From an uncultured Propionibacteriaceae bacterium (GTDB lineage: Bacteria > Actinomycetota > Actinomycetes > Propionibacteriales > Propionibacteriaceae), in NCBI GenBank assembly GCA_937965785.1, contig CALCKT010000056.1:1-18088 (forward strand): DNA of 18,088 nt, read 5' to 3'. Made by a program: the position numbers and the translations under genes. Positions 12,064 to 18,088 of this stretch are shown piece by piece. Position 1 is the stretch's first letter, and each line of letters opens with the position of its first letter. The notes under the pieces were generated by a model. The model was given only the letters and a program-made list of their open reading frames with translations. It was not told where the DNA came from and made no database searches.

Positions 12064-13821
12064 TCAGCCTTCGGTGAGTTCCCGGACCGCAGCGACGGCA
12101 TCGGCCACCGGCACCTCGCGTTTCTCCCCGGTGCGGCGGTTTCGGACCTCGACCAGCCCACCGGCAAGGCCCCGCCCGATCACGACGGCAACGGGCATTC
12201 CCAGCAGCTCCGCATCGGTGAACTTCACTCCGGGACTGGCCTTGCGGTCGTCGTAGAGGACATCAAGCCCGAGATCGGAGAGTTTCCCGGCCAGTTCCTC
12301 GGCGGCCTGGAACATTTCCTGGCCCTTGCCGGTGACCATTACCTGCACCTGGTAGGGAGCCAGTTCCACCGGCCACGAGAGCCCCTTGTCGTCGCAGGTG
12401 CCCTCCGCGACGGCAGCGACGAGACGGGAGATGCCGACTCCGTAGGAACCCATGGTCACGGTCACCAGTTTGCCGTTCTGGTCGAGAACCTTCAGGCCCA
12501 GCGCATCGGCGTACTTGCGGCCGAGCTGGAAGATGTGACCCACCTCGATGCCGCGTTCCAGGCTGAGGGGACCGGAGCCGTCAGGGGCGGGATCGCCCTC
12601 ACGCACCTCGGCCACGTCGATGACGCCGTCGGGGGTGAAGTCGCGGCCCGCGACCAGGTGCATGACGTGGCGGTCCTGCTGATCGGCGCCCGTCACCCAT
12701 TCGGTGCCGGTGACGACCCGGGGGTCGACGAGGTATCTCACCTTGGAGGGTGACTTCTCCCCCAGCGCACCGGGGCCGATGTAGCCCTTGACCAGCGACG
12801 GGTGGGCGGTGAAGTCGGTCTCCTCGAAGGGGGCGGCATCGGCGGGGGCCAGGGCGGCGGCGAGACGTCTGGCGTCGACCTCGCGGTCGCCCGGCAAACC
12901 AACCACCAACGGCCAGGTCTTCCCGTCGGGCTCGGTGACCTTGAGCACCACGTTCTTCAGGGTGTCGGCGGCGACCCATTCCCGGTCATCACGGGGATGG
13001 GTCGTGTTGAGCACATCCAGCAGGGATGCGATCGTCGGGGTCCCGGGGGTGTCGATGACGACGGCTTCAGGCACACCGCTGAAGTCGACGGGGGGAGGCG
13101 GGGTGACCTTAACGGCCTCCACGTTCGCGGCGTAACCTCCGGGGGAACGCACGAAACTGTCCTCCCCTGCGGGCAGCACGGCCTGGAACTCCTCGGAGGC
13201 GGAACCGCCCATGGCCCCGGATGTGGCCTTCACGATCACGTATTCCAGGCCGAGACGGTCGAAGATGCGGATGTAGGCGTCACGGCAGGCCCGGTAGCTG
13301 GCCTCGAGGCCCGCATCATCAATGTCGAAGGAGTAGGCGTCCTTCATGACGAATTCGCGTCCCCTGAGCAGCCCGGCGCGGGGGCGGGCCTCGTCGCGGT
13401 ATTTCGTCTGGATCTGGTAGAGCATCAGGGGCAGGTCCTTGTAGGAGTTGCACAGATCGCTCACCAGGAGGGTGAACATCTCCTCGTGGGTGGGGCCGAG
13501 CAGCATGTCATTGCCCCGGCGGTCCTGCAACCGGAACAGGTTATCCCCGTACTCGGTCCAGCGGTTGGTGACCTCGTAGGGATCGCGGGGCAGCAATGCG
13601 GGGAACCGCACCTCCTGGGCCCCGGCGGCCTCCATCTCCTCCCGCACGATGCCCTCGATCTTCTGCATCACCTTCAGACCGAGCGGCAACCACGAGTACA
13701 CCCCCGGCGCGACGCGACGGATGTATCCCGCCCGGACCAGCCACCGGTGGCTGGCGACCTCGGCATCCGCCGGGTCTTCGCGCAGGGTCCGAACGAACAA
13801 CTGGCTGAGGCGCGTGATCAC
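12064..13821 (-). CDS. proS: Proline--tRNA ligase (bacterial type)
   Basis: A 585-residue class II aminoacyl-tRNA synthetase that charges tRNA-Pro. The N-terminal catalytic part starts MITRLSQLFVRTLREDPADA. Motif 2 lies at 139-160 (TKYRDEARPRAGLLRGREFV) and motif 3 at 458-467 (GSYGVGISRL). Residues about 225-405 are the YbaK-like INS editing domain, which marks the bacterial-type enzyme and removes mischarged Ala. The anticodon-binding domain forms the C-terminus (about 475-585). The start is a GTG at 13821 with AAGGAA about 6 nt upstream. It lies downstream of ispG and the GNAT gene on the same strand, but a strong hairpin in between suggests independent transcription. Confidence 0.97.
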   Translation of the reverse strand: MITRLSQLFVRTLREDPADAEVASHRWLVRAGYIRRVAPGVYSWLPLGLKVMQKIEGIVREEMEAAGAQEVRFPALLPRDPYEVTNRWTEYGDNLFRLQDRRGNDMLLGPTHEEMFTLLVSDLCNSYKDLPLMLYQIQTKYRDEARPRAGLLRGREFVMKDAYSFDIDDAGLEASYRACRDAYIRIFDRLGLEYVIVKATSGAMGGSASEEFQAVLPAGEDSFVRSPGGYAANVEAVKVTPPPPVDFSGVPEAVVIDTPGTPTIASLLDVLNTTHPRDDREWVAADTLKNVVLKVTEPDGKTWPLVVGLPGDREVDARRLAAALAPADAAPFEETDFTAHPSLVKGYIGPGALGEKSPSKVRYLVDPRVVTGTEWVTGADQQDRHVMHLVAGRDFTPDGVIDVAEVREGDPAPDGSGPLSLERGIEVGHIFQLGRKYADALGLKVLDQNGKLVTVTMGSYGVGISRLVAAVAEGTCDDKGLSWPVELAPYQVQVMVTGKGQEMFQAAEELAGKLSDLGLDVLYDDRKASPGVKFTDAELLGMPVAVVIGRGLAGGLVEVRNRRTGEKREVPVADAVAAVRELTEG

Positions 13822-13850
13822 AGAGGTTCCTTCCTGTCCGAGACGGGAGA

Positions 13851-13856
13851 ACTCTA
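13851..13856 (-). promoter_or_regulatory. Candidate -10 box for proS
   Basis: TAGAGT on the minus strand fits TAnnnT and would start transcription about 23 nt before the proS GTG. The -35 position overlaps the upstream hairpin and is not consensus. Confidence 0.3.
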
Positions 13857-13863
13857 CCGCCCG

Positions 13864-13895
13864 GTTGCCCCGATCCGGTCATGTTCCGGGGCAAC
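13864..13895 (-). terminator. Probable terminator hairpin after the ispG-GNAT unit
   Basis: A perfect 9-bp stem gttgccccg/cggggcaac with a 14-nt loop begins 15 nt after the GNAT stop. No U-tract follows, which is common for high-GC actinobacterial terminators and lowers certainty. It separates the GNAT gene from proS. Confidence 0.5.
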
Positions 13896-13910
13896 GACCA
13901 GGACGTCTCG

Positions 13911-14744
13911 TCAGTAGTGAACCGTTGACAACGACCCGACCTCCTGGAATCCCAGCCGCTCGTAGAGCCGGATGGCGGGGGTGTTGAAATCGTTCACGTA
14001 GAGACTGATGACCGGATGGTGTTCCTGGGCCTGGGTCAGCATTCCGGACAGCAGCGCCGCCGCCTGTCCCCTGCCCCGCAGCGACGGCTCCAGCCACACC
14101 CCCTGGAGCTGCGCGTGATCCCCTACCCTGGGACCCAGGTCCGCCTTGAACACCACCCGGCCGTTGTCCACCACACCCCAGGCATCCCTCGACCTGAGAC
14201 GCTCCTTCACGTGGGCGTCGTACCCCGGTCCGTGTTTGTAGGGGGAGGCCCCTATCTCGTCGGTGTACATGGCGATGGATGCCGCCAGGTAGGAGTCGAA
14301 GTCCCGGGTGGTCAGTTGCCGCACACGCGGGTCGGGAACCACCAGCGGCGGGCCCGTGAGCGCCATCAGGGGCTGGCGCTGCCTCACGTTCACCACGTTC
14401 ATCCAGTCACCGCGGAATCGAGTGGTCAATCCCAGGTACAGGCCGAGCGCCATCATGCTCGGGCCGAGGATGGACGCGCAATGGCGCCTTTCCCCGACTG
14501 CACTGACGAAGGCGGGAATCGCCTCCGGGTCGACACCGGCGGGAAACAGCGTGCCGCCGTCCATGCAGACCGCTGTCAGCTGCCCGTCCCGTTCGAAGCC
14601 GTGGAAGAGCCCGAGCACGTTTTCGTCGACACCGTACTGGTGCAGTTTGTGGGTCAGGAAGAGATTCTCGACGGGGCGCTGCAGAAGGAACTCCTGAATG
14701 GCCCACAGGTCCTGTGGGCCAAGGGTTCGCAGCCTCGTCGTCAT
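13911..14744 (-). CDS. DUF4081 and GNAT-domain acetyltransferase
   Basis: A 277-residue putative N-acetyltransferase. The N-terminal half (about 1-135, with ENLFLTHKL and GERRHCASILGP) matches the DUF4081 domain found in front of GNAT domains in actinobacteria. The C-terminal half is GNAT: LQGVWLEPSLRGRGQAAALL carries the acetyl-CoA pyrophosphate loop (R-G-R-G-Q-A), and LYVNDFNTPAIRLYERLGF is the usual final motif. The ATG at 14744 is one base after the ispG stop and is preferred. A GTG at 14771 would add nine residues and overlap ispG, and its GAGGT is too close to the codon. The gene next to ispG in Mycobacterium tuberculosis has the same two-domain type. The acceptor substrate is unknown. 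Confidence 0.88.
   Translation of the reverse strand: MTTRLRTLGPQDLWAIQEFLLQRPVENLFLTHKLHQYGVDENVLGLFHGFERDGQLTAVCMDGGTLFPAGVDPEAIPAFVSAVGERRHCASILGPSMMALGLYLGLTTRFRGDWMNVVNVRQRQPLMALTGPPLVVPDPRVRQLTTRDFDSYLAASIAMYTDEIGASPYKHGPGYDAHVKERLRSRDAWGVVDNGRVVFKADLGPRVGDHAQLQGVWLEPSLRGRGQAAALLSGMLTQAQEHHPVISLYVNDFNTPAIRLYERLGFQEVGSLSTVHY
14699..14721. repeat. 23-bp palindrome inside the 5' end of the GNAT gene
   Basis: The arms tggcccacagg (14699-14709) and cctgtgggcca (14711-14721) are perfectly complementary around a single base. The palindrome covers codons about 8-16 of the GNAT gene (LGPQDLWAI). It could form a strong hairpin in the mRNA or be a protein-binding site within the ispG-GNAT transcript. 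Confidence 0.7.
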
Positions 14745-14745
14745 G

Positions 14746-15888
14746 TCAGGAAACCGATATCTGGGGCTCACCCACCTCGTTCATCTCGGCCGCGATCCGG
14801 TGGGCCTCGGTGAGGAGGGTTTCCACGATCTGATCCTCCGGGACGGTCTTGATGACCTCGCCGCGCACGAAGATCTTGCCCTTCCCGTTGCCGGAGGCCA
14901 CACCCAGGTCGGCCTCACGGGCCTCGCCGGGACCGTTCACCACGCATCCCATGACGGCCACCCGCAGCGGGGCCGTCATGCCCTCCAGGCCCTTCGTCAC
15001 CTCTTCCGCGAGGGTGTACACGTCCACCTGGGCGCGTCCACACGACGGGCAGGAGACGATGTCCAGTTTCCGGGGCCGCAGGTTGAGGGATTCCAGGATC
15101 TTGGTGCCGACCTTGACCTCCTCGACGGGCGGAGCGGACAGAGAGACCCGAATGGTGTCGCCGATACCCTCGCTGAGCAGCGCCCCGAAGGCCACCGACG
15201 ACTTGATGGTGCCCTGGAAGGCCGGACCGGCCTCCGTCACACCCAGGTGCAGGGGGTACTCGCACGCCTCCGCGAGCAGTTCGTAGGCGCGAACCATGAC
15301 CACGGGATCGTGGTGTTTCACGGAGATCTTGAAGTCATGAAAACCCACCTGCTCGAACAGGGAAGCCTCCCACATCGCCGACTCGACGAGCGCCTCCGGC
15401 GTGGGTGACCCGTACTTGGCCAGCAGCCGCTTGTCGAGGGATCCGGCATTGACGCCGATTCGCAGCGACACCCCGGCCTCGGTTGCCGCCTTGGCGATCT
15501 CCGCGACCTTGTCGTCGAACTGTTTTATGTTGCCGGGGTTGACGCGCACCGCGGCGCAGCCCGCGTTGATGGCGGCGAAGACGTATTTCGGTTGGAAGTG
15601 GATGTCGGCGATCACCGGTATCTGCGATTTCATGGTGATGATCGGGAGCGCCTCCGCGTCGTCGGCGCTGGGAACCGCGACCCTGACGATGTCGCAGCCG
15701 GCGGCGGTGAGCTCGGCTATCTGTTGCAGTGTGCCGTTGATGTCGGTGGTCTTGGTGTTGGTCATCGACTGCACGGAAATCGGTGCGTCGCCTCCCACAT
15801 GGATTGACCCGACCTTGATCTTGCGGGTTTTCCTACGGGGCGCGAGCACCTTCGCAGGTGCTGCGGGCATGCCAAGGCTCACAGTCAT
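14746..15888 (-). CDS. ispG: 4-hydroxy-3-methylbut-2-en-1-yl diphosphate synthase (GcpE)
   Basis: A 380-residue iron-sulfur enzyme of the MEP isoprenoid pathway. It reductively opens methylerythritol cyclodiphosphate to HMBPP in the cytoplasm, using electrons from ferredoxin or flavodoxin. It starts its conserved part with VGSIHVGGDAPISVQSMTNT and contains VADIHFQP-type (PVIADIHFQP), RVNPGNI and TEAG motifs. The [4Fe-4S] ligands are visible as Cys280 and Cys283 (SCPSCGR), Cys315 and Glu322 (GCVVNGPGEA). The length is that of the short bacterial form without the plant insertion. The ATG at 15888 has no Shine-Dalgarno but a -10 at leaderless spacing. It is divergent from cobK and followed after one base by the GNAT gene. 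Confidence 0.97.
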   Translation of the reverse strand: MTVSLGMPAAPAKVLAPRRKTRKIKVGSIHVGGDAPISVQSMTNTKTTDINGTLQQIAELTAAGCDIVRVAVPSADDAEALPIITMKSQIPVIADIHFQPKYVFAAINAGCAAVRVNPGNIKQFDDKVAEIAKAATEAGVSLRIGVNAGSLDKRLLAKYGSPTPEALVESAMWEASLFEQVGFHDFKISVKHHDPVVMVRAYELLAEACEYPLHLGVTEAGPAFQGTIKSSVAFGALLSEGIGDTIRVSLSAPPVEEVKVGTKILESLNLRPRKLDIVSCPSCGRAQVDVYTLAEEVTKGLEGMTAPLRVAVMGCVVNGPGEAREADLGVASGNGKGKIFVRGEVIKTVPEDQIVETLLTEAHRIAAEMNEVGEPQISVS

Positions 15889-15894
15889 GAGGCC

Positions 15895-15900
15895 AGATTA
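15895..15900 (-). promoter_or_regulatory. Candidate -10 box giving a leaderless ispG transcript
   Basis: TAATCT on the minus strand, a good -10, ends 6 nt before the ispG ATG, and the intervening GGCCTC is no Shine-Dalgarno. Transcription would start at or next to the initiation codon. Confidence 0.5.
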
Positions 15901-15932
15901 CTAACCACCGGACATTGGGGTTGAATATCCGT

Positions 15933-16661
15933 GTGAAGACCCTCATTCTCGGCGGCACCAAAGAGGGCCGCGACCTGGCAGAGCTTCTCGTGGCGGACGG
16001 TCACGAGGCCATCACTTCCTTGGCCGGACGGGTTCGCAAACCGGCCCACATAGCAGGCGAGGTGCGGGTCGGCGGTTTCGGTGGCGTGAGCGGACTGGCC
16101 GACTGGCTGGTGGGCAACGGGATCGACCGGGTGATCGACGCCACCCACCCCTTCGCCGAACGGATCAGCGCCAATGCCGTGGCGGCCTGCCGGAGGACCG
16201 GGACACCGCTGCTGCGGATCTCCAGGCCCAGCTGGGCCTCGCACCCGCTGGCCGGCACCTGGACCTGGGTGGACTCCCACGACGAGGCGTCCCGGGAAGC
16301 CGCCGGATACGAGAAGGTGCTGCTGACGGTCGGCAAACAGTCGCTGGACCATTACCGGAACCTGCCGGACGTCGCGGCCCGCATGGTGGAACTCCCCGAG
16401 GAGCCGCTTCCCGGCTCGTGGCGGCCACTGCTGGAACGCGGCCCGTTCACCGTCGACTCCGAGAAGGAACTGCTGCGCGATCTGGGGGTCGATGTGTTGG
16501 TCACGAAGGACTCGGGCGGTTCCCTGACCGAGGCGAAACTGACCGCCGCCGCCGACCTGGGGGTGCGGGTGATCATGGTGCGCCGCGCCCCTGTCCCGAA
16601 GGACGTGCCGCAGGTGGCGACCCCGCGGGAAGCCCTCGCGTGGGTCAACAGGACTTCATGA
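15933..16661 (+). CDS. cobK: Precorrin-6A / cobalt-precorrin-6A reductase
   Basis: A 242-residue enzyme of corrin-ring synthesis that reduces (cobalt-)precorrin-6A to the 6B form with a reduced pyridine nucleotide. Family motifs are the N-terminal LILGGTKEGRDLAELL, RVGGFGG, VIDATHPFAERISANA, LRISRPSW, LLTVGKQSL and the C-terminal VTKDSGGSLTEAKLTAA followed by VIMVRRAP. The GTG at 15933 (MKTLILGG) gives the normal N-terminus; TTG codons at 15915 and 15921 are possible but would add residues without a better ribosome site. Only 44 bp separate it from the divergent ispG start. No other cob/cbi gene is adjacent in this window, and its 3' end overlaps the convergent RloB gene by 17 bp. It links the region to B12 metabolism together with the riboswitch-controlled importer. 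Confidence 0.92.
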   Translation: MKTLILGGTKEGRDLAELLVADGHEAITSLAGRVRKPAHIAGEVRVGGFGGVSGLADWLVGNGIDRVIDATHPFAERISANAVAACRRTGTPLLRISRPSWASHPLAGTWTWVDSHDEASREAAGYEKVLLTVGKQSLDHYRNLPDVAARMVELPEEPLPGSWRPLLERGPFTVDSEKELLRDLGVDVLVTKDSGGSLTEAKLTAAADLGVRVIMVRRAPVPKDVPQVATPREALAWVNRTS

Positions 16662-17229
16662 CCCCGGTTCGCATGAGGTCGATCAGCACAGGCATGGCGG
16701 ATGACGGATTGGGCCCCACCCTTCCAGCGGCCAAGTCGGGATCTGCTCTGCGAGCCCTCTCCACTGCCTGTGGGTGATTGTGGATCGGGAAACGCCGGTT
16801 GAGATGCTTGCCGGACATGATGTCTTCTTTCCTCACGCGCCGATCCAGTTCCTTGGTTCCTTCAACAGATCTCAGGTCGGTCACGTGCCACACCAGCCAG
16901 ACCTCAAATTTGAGATTGCTGACAAGAACCTTGATGCCGTCTCGCGACGCTTCTCTGAGACATTCATCGAGGTCGGTGTGCTGGTCCACGTCGAGCAGCA
17001 GACAGCACCAGTCGAATGGTTCTGAGTTTCGCTTTGCCTGTTTCACCTCCTTGCGTGCACGACTGAGAACCCGCATGGGGGACTGCCCGACCCCAACCGT
17101 CTTCACGCTGACCTGTCCGCCACGAAAGTGCCGTTTGAGCATATCGACATACTGGGGTTCCGTACAGGTTCCCTCGGTCACCACCAGTCCTCGCTTACGC
17201 AGTGCCCGCTTGGGACGCCGAGCAGCCAT
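16645..17229 (-). CDS. rloB: RloB-family protein with Toprim-like motifs (putative defence nuclease)
   Basis: A 194-residue protein with the RloB domain. VVTEGTCTEPQYVDML (Glu19) matches the family start 'EG..TEP.Y', LLLDVDQHTDL holds a DxD pair (Asp80, Asp82), and SNLKFEVWLVWH (residues 104-115) matches the 'N..FE.WL..H' motif. A glutamate on the first strand followed by DxD on a later strand is the arrangement of metal-binding Toprim nucleases and primases, so a nuclease role is inferred. RloB genes were first described as ORFs linked to restriction loci. The ATG at 17229 shares one base with the stop of the upstream ATPase gene (TGATG), with AGGA about 9 nt before, implying coupled translation and a joint function. 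The 3' end runs 17 bp into the convergent cobK. Confidence 0.85.
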   Translation of the reverse strand: MAARRPKRALRKRGLVVTEGTCTEPQYVDMLKRHFRGGQVSVKTVGVGQSPMRVLSRARKEVKQAKRNSEPFDWCCLLLDVDQHTDLDECLREASRDGIKVLVSNLKFEVWLVWHVTDLRSVEGTKELDRRVRKEDIMSGKHLNRRFPIHNHPQAVERARRADPDLAAGRVGPNPSSAMPVLIDLMRTGVMKSC

Positions 17230-18088
17230 CAGCCCGCGTCCTGAACCGCGGATGGTTCCCCATCAAGGTCAAGCACCCGCCCCAGGAAACTGGGTGCCAG
17301 CGAGGGAACCCCGCCATAGCGGCCGCTCAAGTAGCGTTTCGCCACATTGGCTCCCTTGTGACGGGGGAAATCAGCAAGTGAGTACAGCTCGCTGGCCCCG
17401 TCGTTCCCCTTCTCCGTCAGCCAGATCTGCTCCGGCTCCAACTTCACGCTGCTCTGCGGGGAGATCAGATAGGAGTCGTGCGTGGTACAGATCAGCTGGG
17501 ACCCATGAGGGTTCTTCTGTTCATCCGCGAAGAACCCGATCAACATCTCCACCAGATGGGGATGAAGACTTGAATCGATTTCATCGACAACCAGCACGCC
17601 CCCCTGCTGAAGGGTCACCACCGCTGGGACCACCAGCGCGAGCCAAGCCACGGTTCCTGCGCTCTCTCGCTCGAGGGACAACCTTCCCGGCCGCGACCCA
17701 TCCCCCTGATGCTCGAACCAGAGATTTCTCACCACATCGTCCAAGAAGCCGGGGAAGTCCTCTTCACTCTTGACGAGGTCGCCGGCACCAAACAGTTTCT
17801 GCTGCGCCAAGTTCAGATGCCGCTGGACCTCCAGCAGTTCGGGCGGAAGCACTTCTTCATCAAGACCGGCATCGACAATACCGATATCCGCCATCTGCAA
17901 GAGAGAAACAACATATTCCCTGGAAGATTCTCCGGCACCCTCAGGGCTCAAAAGTATTTCTGCCAAGTTCTTGGCCGTGCTGCGTCTATGGTCTTCACCA
18001 AGCGGCAGCACCATGACGCCTCCCAGAAGCCCACCGGCAATCTTTTCCAGACCTCCCCGCCCCAGTTGCAAAGCCCTACTGAGTACAA
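17229..18088 (-). CDS. AAA_15/COG1106-type ATPase (RloA-like), 5' end outside the window
   Basis: The C-terminal 286 or so residues of an ABC-like ATPase whose reading frame is open through the right edge, so the Walker A half is not visible. The signature-like RESAGTVAWLAL, the Walker B GGVLVVDEIDSSLHP, and the switch-histidine segment LICTTHDSYLI are all present in order. The tail IWLTEKGNDGASELYSL, then YLSGRYGGVP, is typical of COG1106/AAA_15 proteins. Such ATPases pair with small nucleases in anti-phage modules; here the partner is the RloB gene immediately downstream with a 1-base overlap. Base composition is visibly less GC-extreme than in the housekeeping genes (for example around 17860-17960), which hints at acquisition by transfer. 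Confidence 0.85.
   Translation of the reverse strand, partial: VLSRALQLGRGGLEKIAGGLLGGVMVLPLGEDHRRSTAKNLAEILLSPEGAGESSREYVVSLLQMADIGIVDAGLDEEVLPPELLEVQRHLNLAQQKLFGAGDLVKSEEDFPGFLDDVVRNLWFEHQGDGSRPGRLSLERESAGTVAWLALVVPAVVTLQQGGVLVVDEIDSSLHPHLVEMLIGFFADEQKNPHGSQLICTTHDSYLISPQSSVKLEPEQIWLTEKGNDGASELYSLADFPRHKGANVAKRYLSGRYGGVPSLAPSFLGRVLDLDGEPSAVQDAG

Noticed and set aside
16778..17773. Plus-strand frame of 331 codons opposite the RloB and ATPase genes
   Set aside because: It is Ser/Arg/Pro-rich, has no motifs, and lies fully antisense to two genes with clear family signatures.

Overview
The window is chromosomal DNA from a high-GC Gram-positive bacterium. Strong G/C at third codon positions, frequent GTG starts, a NusA that ends right after its KH domains, an IF2 with a long Pro/Gly/Arg linker, and the gene set rimP, DUF4439 gene, proS, DUF4081-GNAT gene and ispG all point to an actinobacterium. 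A cobalamin riboswitch at one end and a corrin-ring reductase (cobK) at the other fit a B12-using lineage such as the Propionibacteriaceae. That placement is an inference; no rRNA is present.

Positions 1-3500 hold a minus-strand corrinoid (or related metal-chelate) ABC importer. A short cobalamin riboswitch (3275-3382) leads into a BtuC/FecCD-type permease, two tandem paralogous substrate-binding lipoproteins, and the first codons of the ATPase, which runs off the left edge. A divergent GntR/FadR-type regulator (3498-4199) follows.

Positions 4200-11100 are the minus-strand translation/transcription cluster rimP, nusA, ylxR, infB, rbfA, truB. It is interrupted between nusA and ylxR by an opposite-strand gene for a small secreted protein (8956-9588). 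A second opposite-strand gene for an exported protein, a Tat-type DUF4439 lipoprotein, separates rimP from proS (11156-12052).

Positions 12064-15888 carry proS, then a tightly coupled ispG and DUF4081-GNAT acetyltransferase pair, all on the minus strand. cobK (15933-16661) diverges from ispG. It collides tail-to-tail, with a 17-bp overlap, with a two-gene minus-strand unit at the right edge: an AAA_15-type ATPase (5' end outside the window) followed by an RloB-family protein with Toprim-like E and DxD motifs. This ATPase plus putative nuclease pair resembles phage-defence modules and is the best candidate for an unusual system here.

No tRNA, rRNA, CRISPR array, transposase or attachment site was seen. 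Several genes (gntR, the DUF4439 gene, ispG) have a -10-like hexamer 6-7 nt before the ATG and no clear Shine-Dalgarno, which suggests leaderless transcripts.
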